A stretch of DNA of 64,000 nt from Methanolobus sp. ZRKC5 (GCF_038446525.1 NZ_CP151792.1:2604001-2668000); one strand, 5' to 3'. Numbered from the stretch's first letter, positions 16,933-27,456 are shown. Notes: generated by a model from the sequence alone, not told the origin. Made by a program: numbers and translations.

Positions 16933-17789
16933 TCGTGGATGAAGAAATCAGCTTGGTGGAAGTGAGCTAGGCTGAATAGTTACAAACATTTAATTGTTTT
17001 CAACTTGAAGATAAGGAAAAAGAACAGGAAATTAAGGTTGGATATGGCAAATTCTGGAAAAGTTTAGCTACAGAATTCCTAAATGAAAAACGGCGTTCCG
17101 AATATAACAACTTAAAGCACGGATTAAGAATCGAACCAGTGGGATTCGAAATGTTCATAGCAGAAGAAAAAGAATGTGTGATGTCACCACCTTTTAATGA
17201 AGCTATTTCGATGGGTGGAAGCGAATTTGGTTCTTCGTTTTTGATACGAAATCAAATTTGTGAAAAAGAAAAAAAGAATGGAAAATGCCATTTTCAGGTT
17301 GAACAACATAATGTTAACTGGGAACCCATCACCATCACAACCCGACTTATATTATTAAGTCACTCAATTAAAAATATTCTCTCGTATCTGAAAATAGAAA
17401 ACGGAGTCAAACAAGAAACTGTAACATTCTCTTTGCCATCAGATTTAAGTGTATTTAATAAGGCGTGCAAACCACTAGATGGGGTTTTGAGTATGAACTC
17501 TGATTCAATTATTAACCAAGAGGATATTGAGATATTTACTAAAGAGGAAATACTAGCAGTATACAATCAAACGGAAGAGAATGAAGTACATGAAGGTTAA
17601 CATCAACTGTTTGAAAAAACCCAGCCCATCTTCCTGTAAAACAAGAGAAGTGAGTAAGCATGTTAATCTTCCTTTACTATGGAATTTAGGAAACATGCAC
17701 CCATGAAAAAAATAAACCGACAATCGTAATATGAGATGTCGGATAGTTTCTCAAAAAAGAATTAGACTCAAGTCGCAAAAAGGGGTTTT

Positions 17790-17806
17790 GTGTCCAGACC
17801 GGACAC
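17790..17806 (-). terminator. hairpin 3' of the cohesin-like gene
   Basis: GTGTCC / GGACAC arms with a 5-nt loop, followed on the minus strand by AAAACCCCTTTTT; it starts about 35 nt after the stop of the minus-strand gene. Confidence 0.45.
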
Positions 17807-17840
17807 TATTCAATTTCATCTTAATTCAACGGCATATTGC

Positions 17841-18788
17841 TTATGTTGCTACTACCCTGACCATATCAACAAATGCATCTTCCCGTGAATTGGACATCTT
17901 TCCTCGGAATCGAAGCTTGAGGTTGTTTATGTCATTCAATTCAACGCTCGCGTAGTGCCATCGATTTTCCGTATCCATATATCCTCTTAAAGTTGCTTTT
18001 TCAGTCCAGGTAGCTCCTCCATCTGTGGATACATCAAATGCAAGGTATTCTCCTCTGTCAAGACCACTTTCAATGTACCAGGAGAAGGTAATTGTAGCGC
18101 TGGTTTTGCCATCCAGATCTATATCTTTAGAGGTTAATGGTGCATCTATAGCCCAGCCATCAATTTCAGCAGAATATCTGCCGTCTATTGCCCGCTGAAC
18201 TGAATTGGTCCAGTAGCTTTGTCTGCCTTCAGTCCATAGCTCATTCCAGTCCCCCTGCTCAAAGCTATCATAGAATACCTCCTGGGGTCCACTGGATGCT
18301 TCTTTAATAGTCAGGGTCGTACTTTTAATCAAGGTGTCTATGGAATTTCCTGATGGGTCACTTATGATCACGTTTTTCAGAGAAATTGTTGATGTGCTTG
18401 TAGCCTGCTCTTTTACACTCATTGTGATCCTTGCAAATGACTCAGGTTCTAAGATGCTTGAAGGACCCAATACCACACCATAAATATCAGAAAGTATCCC
18501 TGCATTGTTGTCTATGTTTCCGTAGTTGACGAATGTCGCAGCACCTTTCGAACCTAAGAATTTGCCTTTAGATACATCATCTACCTGTATCTTTGAACTG
18601 TCAAACTCGAGATCGAACTGTAATCCGGCAATTGCAATATCCGGCGTTACAAAAACATCTACTGTGAAATCTTCACCGGGTGTGACGATTTGAGTTGATG
18701 GTTTAAGTGTTACTTCTGCTGCAGTTGAATTAAAACAACCGAAAACAAGAATAAGTAAAAATATAGTAATTATCGTAATGTTTTTGAT
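17841..18788 (-). CDS. secreted cohesin-like protein with C-terminal jelly-roll domain
   Basis: About 316 aa. A signal peptide (IKNITIITIFLLILVFGCFNSTAA) begins the frame. Residues ~25-165 look like a cohesin fold (TPGEDFTVDVFVTPD, GLQFDLEFDSSKIQVDDV, ITMSVKEQATSTSTISLKNV). The rest (VFYDSFEQGDWNELW ... FRGKMSNSREDAFVDMVRVVAT) resembles MAM/jelly-roll domains that bind sugars or proteins. It should be exported to the cell surface. The start is odd: an AAGGAGGG SD is followed at normal spacing by CTC ATC, and no ATG, GTG or TTG lies in frame before the signal peptide; the first one is at 18476, deep in the cohesin domain. Either ATC/CTC is used or the start codon has mutated. Confidence 0.7.
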   Translation of the reverse strand: MKNITIITIFLLILVFGCFNSTAAEVTLKPSTQIVTPGEDFTVDVFVTPDIAIAGLQFDLEFDSSKIQVDDVSKGKFLGSKGAATFVNYGNIDNNAGILSDIYGVVLGPSSILEPESFARITMSVKEQATSTSTISLKNVIISDPSGNSIDTLIKSTTLTIKEASSGPQEVFYDSFEQGDWNELWTEGRQSYWTNSVQRAIDGRYSAEIDGWAIDAPLTSKDIDLDGKTSATITFSWYIESGLDRGEYLAFDVSTDGGATWTEKATLRGYMDTENRWHYASVELNDINNLKLRFRGKMSNSREDAFVDMVRVVAT

Positions 18789-18830
18789 GAGGTATACCCT
18801 CCTTATTTTAGGGTTTGTAGATTTATAGCC

Positions 18831-18839
18831 ATATATAAT
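18831..18839 (-). promoter_or_regulatory. TATA-like box of the cohesin-like gene
   Basis: The sequence attatatat on the minus strand lies about 43 nt before the presumed start, placing transcription start about 20 nt before it, just enough leader for the AAGGAGGG SD. Confidence 0.4.
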
Positions 18840-18874
18840 TATTTGATTTTTTTGATAATAATATATTATTTGTG

Positions 18875-19006
18875 TTAAACAATACTATTTTGGTACATCT
18901 CAAATAGAGAGTTCATAAGAAAGTTGAAAGAATCTACTTTCGGTTCTGTAGAAAAACTATCAGTGTAAGCTTTCAGTTTGTACCCGAGTTTAGTAAGAAA
19001 ATTCAT
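18875..19006 (-). CDS. possible 43-aa small protein
   Basis: An ATG frame (MNFLTKLGYKLKAYTDSFST ... MYQNSIV) preceded by AAAAGGAAGTG. Upstream the same frame continues for about 35 protein-like codons before a TAG at 19025-19027, so this may instead be the tail of a decayed gene. Not recognised. Confidence 0.3.
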   Translation of the reverse strand: MNFLTKLGYKLKAYTDSFSTEPKVDSFNFLMNSLFEMYQNSIV

Positions 19007-19327
19007 AGTTTCACACTTCCTTTTCTATGGGTAATATTCCCCACCAGTTCTACTTTTACACCTCTGCTTCCATAAGTACAGAGCTACCAAATTGAGCCGG
19101 GATTTTCGCCACTTTTTAAAACTCTTGTATTCCTTTTACCACACCATATCCCATAAATGTCGACTTTTTGACCATATCCTTCCTTTCCTATGAGAATTCA
19201 GCCACCATCACACCACAAACACCGGATTTGTTCTTTTTTGCCAACAAGAAATAATTATTACTTTCACCCGACTTACCATGAGTTTTTATTGCACAGGTCA
19301 CATAAAATAATGTGAAGTTAAAAGTGG
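19007..19327. other. decayed intergenic stretch
   Basis: About 320 bp between the small frame and the GyrI-like gene. On the minus strand short protein-like pieces appear in different frames (for example ...KKWRKSRLNLVALYLW... and VKKSTFMGYGVVKG) separated by stops, which suggests an old degraded gene. The last ~50 bp hold the leader of the next gene. Confidence 0.35.
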
Positions 19328-19336
19328 GTGATAAGT

Positions 19337-19825
19337 TTGGAAATTATAAACGAAGCAAAGATAACAGAATTAGAAGAAAGAACCGTAGCATACGTTTCAT
19401 TTGTTGGCAACTACATGGGAAATGTCGAGGTATTTGAAAAATTATTCACTAAACTTTGTGGCTGGGCTGGACCGAAGCAATTGATGGGACCGGAGACTCT
19501 TTTTTTGTCAGCATATTATGATGATCCTGGAGTTACACCCCCAGAGGAACTTAAACTGGATGTGTGCATGACCATTAGCGATGATGTTGAAGTTGAGGGA
19601 GAGGTAAAAAAGCAAAAACTTCCCGGGGGAAAGTACGTAGTTATGCGTGCAGAACTGGCAGGAACTGAAGAATACGGCCCTGCATGGGAAAAGATCGTTG
19701 ATTGGCTGATACAAAATAACCTTGAAATTGACATATCCCGGGCAAGTTACGAGATATATTTGAATTCACCTGAAGAGCATCCGGAAAATCATCATATTCT
19801 TGATATATGCATGTCAGTCAAGTAA
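19337..19825 (+). CDS. GyrI-like / AraC effector-binding domain protein
   Basis: About 162 aa. The sequence TVAYVSFVGNYMGNVEVFEKLFTKLCGWAG, followed by PPEELKLDVCMTI and KLPGGKYVVMRAELAGTEEY..AWEKIVDWL, is the GyrI-like small-molecule-binding fold (SHS2 pair) found in AraC-type regulators and as stand-alone proteins. No DNA-binding domain is attached. I prefer the TTG at 19337 because GGTGAT lies 4 nt before it, like the amt and glnK starts; GTG at 19328 overlaps that SD. Confidence 0.8.
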   Translation: MEIINEAKITELEERTVAYVSFVGNYMGNVEVFEKLFTKLCGWAGPKQLMGPETLFLSAYYDDPGVTPPEELKLDVCMTISDDVEVEGEVKKQKLPGGKYVVMRAELAGTEEYGPAWEKIVDWLIQNNLEIDISRASYEIYLNSPEEHPENHHILDICMSVK

Positions 19826-19930
19826 ATCTGATCCAAGGAGTGTTTTGAAAGATTAAAGTATCTCTGTTTTGGCTTGAGCTGTGCTTGGGTTAAATTCAGT
19901 TTATTGTGAATTGGGTGTTATTTATTTCCT

Positions 19931-20175
19931 TTATTTTAAGGAAACCCGGAAATCCCAATTTAATTTATTTTTATTTACAGGTAAGAAACCACATCTGACC
20001 ATCGCTTCTTTAAACTGCTTATTTGTGATAAAGAAACCATCTGGTGATTCTTCAAAAAGAAGTTTAAGCGCATAACTGGTATAAGGTTTATTTGGTTTTT
20101 TTTGCGGAGTATGTTCAAAGTTATCCAATTATCCATGGCTTTTTTTTGAATTTCAGGTAATTCGTAATCACTCAT
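19931..20175 (-). pseudogene. 78-aa small protein gene broken by an 8-bp duplication
   Basis: The ATG frame MSDYELPEIQKKAMDN runs out of register at 20120-20136, where the period-8 repeat TTATCCA-n-TTATCCA occurs (20121-20127 and 20129-20135). Deleting 8 nt restores one frame of exactly 78 codons ending NWDFRVSLK, including SYALKLLFEESPDGFFITN. Small proteins with this SPxGFYITN-like segment occur in methanogens but the function is unknown. Confidence 0.7.
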
Positions 20176-20512
20176 TTTATTCACTCCGGTTTTTCGTAAT
20201 TTATCAGTAAGGTACCACTAAGCTGTATCTTGATTTCCTTTACTTGAGGGTTCAGGTTATTAATATAAATCGCGATAACTTATATTGTTCCATTTATTTA
20301 AGCAACGATGCACAAAAAGAAGGGGCTGTTCAGGTTGTTCTACTAATATATGTACTATTATTCTTTATTTGCACTTATTTTGCTGTGAAGTATGTACTAA
20401 ATGGATAAGTCACTTATTTTATTATGGGAAAACTAAACCAAAAATACACCCTTAAATACTTTCACCCCACTCACATCAGCCATATATAATCAAACTTCCA
20501 ATTAACAATCCA
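20176..20512. other. 337-bp intergenic stretch
   Basis: AT-rich, no supported gene. Carries traces shared with 13674-13770 (TTTCCTTTACTTG near 20232; AAATACTTTCACCC near 20454). Confidence 0.35.
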
Positions 20513-20617
20513 ATGACAGAGTTTGAGAGAAAAGTAAAGATCATAACCCTGATCCGCAGCATGCAAAAAAGGGATTCATCACGCCGGAATGAAGCAAAAC
20601 GGCAAACTGTTTTTTAA
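20513..20617 (+). pseudogene. 34-codon frame, best preserved copy of a fossil small gene
   Basis: ATG frame MTEFERKVKIITLIRSMQKR followed by 14 low-information residues and a stop. Similar broken pieces are at 8464 and 12612. The N-terminal 20 residues look genuine; the tail looks like a frameshifted remainder, so I treat it as a remnant. It sits just upstream of uvrA. Confidence 0.35.
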
Positions 20618-20672
20618 GCTTGCTCAGTTCACCGTAAACTATACCTATTAATCACTTCATGAGAATAATATA

Positions 20673-23501
20673 ATGTCTTTAAGCAGCATCAGGATAAAAG
20701 GTGCTAAAGAGCACAACCTCAAGAATATTGACCTTACCCTGCCACGTGATAAACTTATCGTCATCACCGGGCTCAGTGGTTCAGGTAAATCATCACTTGC
20801 TTTTGATACTATTTACGCCGAAGGACAGCGCAGGTATGTGGAATCACTCTCAGCGTATGCCAGGCAGTTCCTCGGACTTATGGAAAAACCGGATGTCGAG
20901 TACATCGAAGGGCTGTCCCCTGCCATATCCATCGAGCAGAAGACCACAAGCAAGAATCCCCGCTCAACAGTTGGTACTGTTACTGAGATCTATGATTACC
21001 TCAGGCTGCTCTTTGCCCGCATTGGCATAAGGCACTGTCCTGACTGTGGGCGCATAATTGAAACCCAGAGCGTTGACCAGATAGTTGACAGCATAATGAA
21101 CCTGCGGGAAGGGACGAAGATCCATGTGCTGGCCCCACTTGTCAGGGAAAGGAAGGGAGAGTACAAGAAACTCCTTATCGACCTGCGCACCGAGGGTTTT
21201 ACACGTGTGCGTGTGGACGGAGAAGTTCACTTACTGGAAGACGCCGAGAATATAGAACTTGGTCGTTATTTTAAACATAATATTGACATCGTTGTGGACA
21301 GGCTCGTGATCAAGAAAGGAATCGATGAAAGACTGTCCGACTCCGTGGAAACAGCACTTGAAAAAAGTGGAGGAACGCTTACAGTCCAGGTCATCGATGG
21401 CGAAGAACTGACATTCAGCGAGAAACTTGCATGTACCGAATGTGGCATCGGTTTTGAGGAAATGGAACCTGCAGCTTTCTCATTCAATAGCCCGCAGGGT
21501 GCATGCCCGCAGTGTCACGGACTTGGAACTTCAATGGAGTTCAACCCTGACCTGATAGTTCCTGATAAGACACTGACACTCAACGAAGGTGCAATAGAAC
21601 CCTGGTACAGCAAGAAAGTTGACGGATATTACATGCAGTCACTTCAGTCACTGGCAAACCACAAGGGATTTTCAATGGATGTTCCCTTTGAAGAACTAAA
21701 ACCTGAAGTAAAGGATATTATCTTCAACGGCAGTGAGGAACTGATTCCCTTTGTGCATGTAGGAAAGAATGGTGGAATGTGGAAGCATAAAGGACGCTTC
21801 AAGGGAGTTATCGCAAACCTTTCCAAAATATATGAAGGCACGGAATCCGAAAACAGTAAGGACAGGATGAGCAGATACATAAGCACAAAACCATGTTTGA
21901 CCTGCCATGGTAAGAGGCTCAAACCAGTTACCATTGCAGTTACGATCGATGGGAAGAACATCATCGATACAACAGAAATGGCCGTTGAAGAAGCACTGGA
22001 CTTCTTCAAGGAACTGGAAACAAAGCTCAACGACAGGGAATATACCATCGCCCGCCTCATACTCAAAGAGATCAAGGCAAGGCTAGGGTTCCTTGTTGAT
22101 GTGGGTCTAGACTACCTTACATTGAGCAGGTCTGCCGCCACACTTTCAGGAGGAGAAGCACAGCGAATAAGGCTTGCAACACAGATCGGGTCCAGCCTTA
22201 TGGGTGTGCTCTACATACTTGATGAGCCAAGTATTGGCCTTCATCAAAGGGACAATCTCAGGCTTATTACAACATTGAAACATCTTAGAGATATAGGGAA
22301 TACCGTACTTGTGGTCGAGCACGATGAGGAAACCATAACCAGTGCAGACTATGTTGTTGACATGGGACCGGGAGCAGGCATACACGGCGGAGAGATAGTT
22401 GCCGAAGGCACTCCCAAAGAGATAATGAAGAACAAGAGCTCCACAACCGGAAAATACCTGAGTGGAAAAGTGAAAATAGAGGTCCCGGAAGATAGAAGAG
22501 AGCCCACCGGAACCCTAGTCCTTCGGGGTGCAAGCCAGAACAATCTCAAATCCATCGATGTGGAATTCCCTCTGGGAATTCTTGTCTGTGTCACCGGTGT
22601 TTCCGGATCAGGAAAGAGTACGCTTATCAATGAAACACTTAACAAAGTGCTTGCAAAGAATCTCAACAGGGCAAGAGACATACCGGGCAAATACAATTCC
22701 ATAGATGGACTTGAAAATGTGGACAAGGTCATAACCATAGACCAGTCACCCATCGGACGCACACCCAGATCCAACCCTGCGACTTACACTAATCTTTTCA
22801 CCCCAATTCGGGAACTCTTTGCCCAGACAAAGATGGCACGTGCCAGGGGTTACAAACCAGGACGTTTTAGTTTCAATGTCCGTGGTGGCAGGTGTGAAGC
22901 ATGTTCCGGTGACGGGATAATAACGATTGAGATGCACTTTTTACCTGATGTGTATGTTCCATGCGAAGTATGCCATGGCAAACGTTACAATAGAGAAACA
23001 CTGGAAGTAACTTACAAGGACAGGAACATTGCCGAAGTTCTTGACATGACAGTTGAGGAAGCCTTTGAGTTCTTTGAGAATGTGCCAAAGATCAGTAAAA
23101 AACTCCAGACGCTCAACGATGTAGGTCTGGGGTACATTAAACTGGGACAATCGTCTACCACACTTTCAGGAGGAGAAGCACAGAGAGTTAAACTCGCAAC
23201 CGAACTGAGCAAACGCTCCACCGGTAAAACAGTTCATATACTGGATGAACCTACAACCGGCCTTCATTTTGACGATGTTAAAAAGCTCCTTGAAGTCCTG
23301 CAAAGACTTGTGGATGCCGGAAATACCGTGATAGTCATCGAACACAACCTCGACGTGATAAAAACTGCAGACTGGTTAATAGATCTTGGACCAGAGGGTG
23401 GAGACCGTGGCGGAGAAATCATTGCCCAGGGAACTCCGGAAGAAGTAGCTAAAAGCGATATTTCCTATACAGGGATGTTTTTGAAGAAAATGTTGGATTA
23501 A
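20673..23501 (+). CDS. uvrA: excinuclease ABC subunit A
   Basis: 942 aa, the normal UvrA length. DNA-damage recognition ATPase of nucleotide excision repair; works with UvrB, UvrC and UvrD, none of which is in the window. Two ABC modules: Walker [10 protein letters not shown] near residue 33 and GVSGSGKST near 645, two LSGGEAQR signatures, [12 protein letters not shown] and [12 protein letters not shown]. Zinc-binding cysteines are in [29 protein letters not shown] and the C-terminal CEACSGDG ... CEVCHG. A bacterial-type gene widespread in Methanosarcinales. Start ATG at 20673 without strong SD. Confidence 0.97.
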   Translation: MSLSSIRIKGAKEHNLKNIDLTLPRDKLIVITGLSGSGKSSLAFDTIYAEGQRRYVESLSAYARQFLGLMEKPDVEYIEGLSPAISIEQKTTSKNPRSTVGTVTEIYDYLRLLFARIGIRHCPDCGRIIETQSVDQIVDSIMNLREGTKIHVLAPLVRERKGEYKKLLIDLRTEGFTRVRVDGEVHLLEDAENIELGRYFKHNIDIVVDRLVIKKGIDERLSDSVETALEKSGGTLTVQVIDGEELTFSEKLACTECGIGFEEMEPAAFSFNSPQGACPQCHGLGTSMEFNPDLIVPDKTLTLNEGAIEPWYSKKVDGYYMQSLQSLANHKGFSMDVPFEELKPEVKDIIFNGSEELIPFVHVGKNGGMWKHKGRFKGVIANLSKIYEGTESENSKDRMSRYISTKPCLTCHGKRLKPVTIAVTIDGKNIIDTTEMAVEEALDFFKELETKLNDREYTIARLILKEIKARLGFLVDVGLDYLTLSRSAATLSGGEAQRIRLATQIGSSLMGVLYILDEPSIGLHQRDNLRLITTLKHLRDIGNTVLVVEHDEETITSADYVVDMGPGAGIHGGEIVAEGTPKEIMKNKSSTTGKYLSGKVKIEVPEDRREPTGTLVLRGASQNNLKSIDVEFPLGILVCVTGVSGSGKSTLINETLNKVLAKNLNRARDIPGKYNSIDGLENVDKVITIDQSPIGRTPRSNPATYTNLFTPIRELFAQTKMARARGYKPGRFSFNVRGGRCEACSGDGIITIEMHFLPDVYVPCEVCHGKRYNRETLEVTYKDRNIAEVLDMTVEEAFEFFENVPKISKKLQTLNDVGLGYIKLGQSSTTLSGGEAQRVKLATELSKRSTGKTVHILDEPTTGLHFDDVKKLLEVLQRLVDAGNTVIVIEHNLDVIKTADWLIDLGPEGGDRGGEIIAQGTPEEVAKSDISYTGMFLKKMLD

Positions 23502-23689
23502 GAAATAATCTAATACAACTTATTTATATTTTATATATGGTCCCTGTAATTTTCATATAGCTAGTATAATTTTTGTGCATAAAGTATTAAGCAGATAATA
23601 TTCATTTGATAAAAGTTCCGGCAACATATATTTATTTACAGATATTGTAGTAATATAAAAAAACGAGTCGTATACTAAATCAATAAGTA

Positions 23690-25528
23690 TTGACAGACAA
23701 AAACGTAAACATGTATCTCAATTATTTTGCACTGCCACTATTTGCACTGGTGTTTATTCTGTGTGCACTGATATTCTATATTCAAAAGCATAGAGATAAA
23801 GACGGTACTACCTATTTCTCATTACTTTTATGTTCCATTATTGTTTATACATTTTTTTATGTATTCGAAATATCTTCAGCAACATTGAATTCTACTTTAA
23901 CCTATTACAAACTTGAATATATTGGAATTCCTTTTATTCCAGCTTTATTGCTGATCTTTACAATAAAATACACAGGGAAAAAACAATGGTCAACCACAGC
24001 GACAACTTTTGCAATCGTTGCCATTCCATTAGTAACTATGCTCCTTGTGTTCACTACTGAGAAACATACTCTATATCACAAGGAAATATTCCTTAGTCCT
24101 GAAGCAATCTTTCCTATACTGGCATTTGAACCTGGTACATGGTATTGGATTCAGCAATTTTATACCATCCTCTGTATTAGTTTCAGCATTGTCCTTCTGC
24201 TAAACATGCGAACAGAGGTCATGCCAGCTTTTCGAAAACAGGTATCTGTAGTAATGCTTGGAACATTAATACCCTTTTTAGTATTCTTACTCTATATTGC
24301 TGGAATATTTCCGCCTGGCCTTGATCCAATTCCTTTTTCTCTTGCATTTTGTGGTATAATAATTTATTTTGGCCTGACACATTACAAATTATTAGATCTA
24401 GCTCCTCTTGCACGTAGTCTGCTTTTTGAAAAAATGCCTGACGGGGTAATTGTTCTTGATGAAATGCAAAGAATAGTTGATTGTAACCATTCTGCGACAA
24501 AATACCTGGAACTTACATCGGATTATATTGGAAAAATAGTATCTGAAACACTGGTTTCCTGGCCAGAACTTATTACTAACAGACAGAATGCAGTTGAAAG
24601 AAATAGCCTTGAAGTGAAAAAGAGCGTTGGTGGAGAAAACATCTGGCTTAATGTTGATTTTTTGCCACTTTCCAGTGAAAATAAAAATGCACTGGGACAA
24701 ATGATAATACTTCGAAATATTACAGAAAGTAAAAAAGCGCAGGAAACATTGCTTGAAACTAATCGGAATCTTGAAAAAGCCACGATCCGTGCAAAACACA
24801 TGACTGAACAGGCAGAAATGGCAAACCGTGCAAAAAGTGAATTCATTGCCAACATGAGCCATGAAATTCGGACGCCTCTTAATGGAGTGATGGGTTTTTC
24901 TGATCTGCTGATGCAAACAGAACTTACAGAATCACAATTATATTACATTCAAACAGTGCATACATCAGCAAATACATTGCTTGATCTGGTCAATGATGTA
25001 TTAGATTTTTCAAAAATAGAAGCTGGAAAACTGGAACTTAATCCAGAAAGAACACAACTCATGGAGTTGCTTAAGCAAATTACAGATATTGTTAATTATA
25101 AAGTCCATGAGAAAGAGCTTGAAATTAAACTGAACATAGAATCAAACATACCAGAATATATCATTGTTGATGATCTGAGATTGAGGCAGATATTAATTAA
25201 TCTCTTAAGTAATGCTATAAAGTTCACTGAAACAGGTGAAATTGAACTGAAAGTGGAACCCTCTATTCTTCATTACAAAACGCATGAAATCGGACTAACA
25301 TTTTCAGTGAAAGATACAGGAATTGGAATCGCAAAAGAGAACAGAAGCAGGATATTTGATTCTTTTTCGCAGGGAGATGGTTCCATAAGTCGCAGGTACG
25401 GAGGAACAGGTCTTGGACTGACGATATCAAACAGGCTTCTTGATATGATGGGATCTAAACTTGAACTTGAAAGTGAAGTTGGAAAAGGAAGCACTTTTTA
25501 TTTTACTGTCGTTTTGCCTGTCGATTAA
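23690..25528 (+). CDS. sensor histidine kinase with N-terminal 7TM and PAS domain
   Basis: 612 aa. Seven hydrophobic segments in residues ~5-225 match the 7TM histidine-kinase N-terminal domain. A PAS domain follows ([19 protein letters not shown]), then a coiled linker, HisKA with H-box [15 protein letters not shown] near residue 390, and HATPase with [24 protein letters not shown] and [10 protein letters not shown]. It should autophosphorylate in response to a membrane or cytoplasmic signal; no response regulator is nearby. TTG at 23690 or ATG at 23711 may be the start. Confidence 0.9.
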   Translation: MTDKNVNMYLNYFALPLFALVFILCALIFYIQKHRDKDGTTYFSLLLCSIIVYTFFYVFEISSATLNSTLTYYKLEYIGIPFIPALLLIFTIKYTGKKQWSTTATTFAIVAIPLVTMLLVFTTEKHTLYHKEIFLSPEAIFPILAFEPGTWYWIQQFYTILCISFSIVLLLNMRTEVMPAFRKQVSVVMLGTLIPFLVFLLYIAGIFPPGLDPIPFSLAFCGIIIYFGLTHYKLLDLAPLARSLLFEKMPDGVIVLDEMQRIVDCNHSATKYLELTSDYIGKIVSETLVSWPELITNRQNAVERNSLEVKKSVGGENIWLNVDFLPLSSENKNALGQMIILRNITESKKAQETLLETNRNLEKATIRAKHMTEQAEMANRAKSEFIANMSHEIRTPLNGVMGFSDLLMQTELTESQLYYIQTVHTSANTLLDLVNDVLDFSKIEAGKLELNPERTQLMELLKQITDIVNYKVHEKELEIKLNIESNIPEYIIVDDLRLRQILINLLSNAIKFTETGEIELKVEPSILHYKTHEIGLTFSVKDTGIGIAKENRSRIFDSFSQGDGSISRRYGGTGLGLTISNRLLDMMGSKLELESEVGKGSTFYFTVVLPVD

Positions 25529-25726
25529 GGACAAATAGTTATCGCAAACATCTCCACTAATAGCTTTCACGAGTGGATTTAATGACAATGAAAACTAAGA
25601 CAACGTTGTTATTTAATTGGTCTGTTTAGACAGAGAACAATTCGTTATGAAATTGTTCCCGATGTCCCGGAAAAAGTAAAATATAAAATAGAATTATCAA
25701 AATAGAATTGCGAAAAAAAGAGGAAA

Positions 25727-27064
25727 TTAGTTCCTCTTCAGTTTTGCAACTACCATTTCAACCTGCTCTACAGCAGTACCAATGTACTTATCCGGATCGA
25801 CCAGATTGCTTATGTCCTCTTCACTCAGGTAATTTGCAACGTTAGGGTTTGCCAGCAGGACGTCCTTGAAATACTTGCCGGATTCATGAGCTTCCATTGC
25901 ACTGGAGCGGACAAGCTCGTGAGCTTCCTGGCGACCTACACCACGCATTGCAAGTTCTATCATTACAGCCTCACCCATATTCAGTCCCTTAAGAAGGTCA
26001 AGGTTGCGGCGGATGTTCTCCGGATAGAACCTTAAGTTTTCGATCACGCCGATTGCGAGCTTTATGATATGATCGGTAAGGACACATGCCTCGGGGAAAA
26101 CGATCCTTTCGCATGAGGAATTAGTCAGGTCCCTTTCATCCCATAGTGTGTTGTTCTGAAGTTCAGGTTCGATCATGGCACGAACGATCCTTGCAAGACC
26201 GCATATCTGTTCGGACTTGATGGGGTTACGCTTGTGTGGCATTGTAGAAGAACCGACCTGTTTTTTCCTGAAGCTTTCCTCAACCTCAGCTATCTCACTT
26301 CTCTGGAGGGTACGTATTTCCACAGCCACCTTGTCAAGAGTAGTGACGGTGTTTGCCATCCACATGACAAATTCAGCATGGCGGTCTCTCTGGATGATCT
26401 GGTTTGAAACATCAACTGAGCCAATCTCAAGATACTGCATTACCTTTTTTTGAATCTCAATTCCATCCTTTCCAAATGCAGCCTGAGTACCTACTGCACC
26501 AGTCATCTGACCAACTATAAGTCGTGGCTTGAGTTGTTCAAGGCGCTCTATGTGTCTTGCAACCTCGGATGCCCATATGGCAAACCTCAATCCATAGGTT
26601 GTTGGAACACCGATCTGTCCGTGTGTTCTTCCTGCACATACCAGGTTCTTGTGTGTATCTGCCTGAAGGAGAAGTACATCAAGAAGAGTGTGGATCTTAT
26701 CTTCAAGGATCTTCACAGCATCCTTTAACTGAAGACCTGTTGCAGTATCAAGCATATCATTTGATGTGGCACCGAAGTGCACCCATTTATCTGCATCTTC
26801 CGCACACTTTTCAGACATGGCGATAACCACTGCCATCATATCGTGGTGAATCTCGTCTTCAATCTCTTTTACCCTTTCAAGTTCCACAGAACCAATACTG
26901 GCCTCTATAATATCTGCAGCTTCTTTTGGGATAAGTCCAATATCTGCTTCAGCTCTTGCAAGTGCAGCTTCAGCTTTCATGACCTTCTCAAGACGGTTTA
27001 CCTCGCTCCAGACAAATTTCATTTCATCTGTTCCGTAACGGTATTCTATAGGGTGGATTGCCAT
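25727..27064 (-). CDS. purB: adenylosuccinate lyase
   Basis: 445 aa. Cleaves SAICAR and adenylosuccinate, releasing fumarate, in purine synthesis. Signature loop GSSTMPHKRNPIKSEQ (catalytic Ser) near residue 265; HFGATSNDMLDTA and CAGRTHGQ (catalytic His region) earlier. GGAG lies 9 nt before the ATG. Single gene, minus strand. Confidence 0.96.
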   Translation of the reverse strand: MAIHPIEYRYGTDEMKFVWSEVNRLEKVMKAEAALARAEADIGLIPKEAADIIEASIGSVELERVKEIEDEIHHDMMAVVIAMSEKCAEDADKWVHFGATSNDMLDTATGLQLKDAVKILEDKIHTLLDVLLLQADTHKNLVCAGRTHGQIGVPTTYGLRFAIWASEVARHIERLEQLKPRLIVGQMTGAVGTQAAFGKDGIEIQKKVMQYLEIGSVDVSNQIIQRDRHAEFVMWMANTVTTLDKVAVEIRTLQRSEIAEVEESFRKKQVGSSTMPHKRNPIKSEQICGLARIVRAMIEPELQNNTLWDERDLTNSSCERIVFPEACVLTDHIIKLAIGVIENLRFYPENIRRNLDLLKGLNMGEAVMIELAMRGVGRQEAHELVRSSAMEAHESGKYFKDVLLANPNVANYLSEEDISNLVDPDKYIGTAVEQVEMVVAKLKRN

Positions 27065-27252
27065 TTATTAAATCTCCATGATATTGATATATATCTTTCA
27101 ATTAACGATATGATTCTGGTATAGTAAATCTACCAATAAATAGGCTTTGTATGGTTAAAAGAAGAAAAATGATAGCAATGCCGTAACATGCAATAGACTT
27201 ACTCTTTTATGAAATCAGCCGTTTTTGAAGAAATGAATAAAAACGAAAATAC

Positions 27253-27456
27253 TCAATTCTTTTCATCCTTGAAACCAATTTCAATGTGAGAGCCATCACA
27301 AAATGGCTTGTTCTTTGATGAACCACATCTGCAAAGTGCCATAGCAGGTTGTGTATCCAAATTCTCTCCTTTTGAGTTAACGAATGTGTTCACATTTTTG
27401 ACGATATACGGCCCATCTTTGCTGACTTCAATAGATGTTTCTTCTTTTGTACTCAT
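27253..27456 (-). CDS. CDGSH iron-sulfur domain protein
   Basis: 67 aa from the ATG at 27456 (the frame opens 27 residues earlier, but that part is not conserved-looking). The CDGSH motif CRCGSSKNKPFCDGSH gives Cys42, Cys44, Cys53 and His57, the ligands of a 2Fe-2S cluster; the preceding GPYIVKNVNTFVN strand is typical. Likely a small electron-transfer or cluster-transfer protein. Divergent from amt. Confidence 0.88.
   Translation of the reverse strand: MSTKEETSIEVSKDGPYIVKNVNTFVNSKGENLDTQPAMALCRCGSSKNKPFCDGSHIEIGFKDEKN

Larger units (their letters stand above)
14211..16983 (+). mobile_element. IS66-family element, copy 2, interrupted by an IS5 element
   Basis: Ends GTAACTATTCAGCCT at 14211 and its inverted copy up to 16983, flanked by the 8-bp duplication AAACATTT. 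The first 80 bp of the element (14211-14290) are separated from the rest by an IS5-type insertion (14291-15437). Without it the element is the same size as copies 1 and 3. The order of events is therefore IS66 into the 329-aa gene, then IS5 into IS66. Confidence 0.9.
13830..17600 (+). pseudogene. 329-aa unknown protein split by nested insertion sequences
   Basis: The left part is 13830-14210 (127 codons, TTG start behind the SD AAGGAAGGGG). The right part resumes at 16992 and ends at 17600. Removing IS66 copy 2 and one copy of its 8-bp target duplication AAACATTT (14203-14210 and 16984-16991) joins the two in frame across ...YLSKTF|NCFQLEDK... to give 329 residues. The family is unknown: the N-terminus has a helical segment (LAALSIRLAYFHGMETFFALICATL), the C-terminus is mixed. 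The right part alone could start at 17139 (153 aa), but nothing suggests expression. Confidence 0.75.

Noticed and set aside
8675-16983. Composite transposon made of IS66 copies 1 and 2 in inverted orientation
   Set aside because: Each copy has its own different 8-bp target duplication and each splits a separate gene, so they inserted independently.
19025-19027. TAG read as pyrrolysine in a minus-strand frame before the 43-aa frame
   Set aside because: The frame is blocked again by TAA a short way upstream and has no recognisable methyltransferase; decay is the simpler reading.
22349-22774. 141-codon frame antisense to uvrA
   Set aside because: Lies wholly inside uvrA, whose protein is complete and conserved; the antisense product has no family features.
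25540-25726. Inverted repeats (ACAACGTTGT, AACAATT/AATTGTT) between the kinase gene and purB
   Set aside because: Short and AT-rich; compatible with terminators of the two converging genes, no further claim possible.
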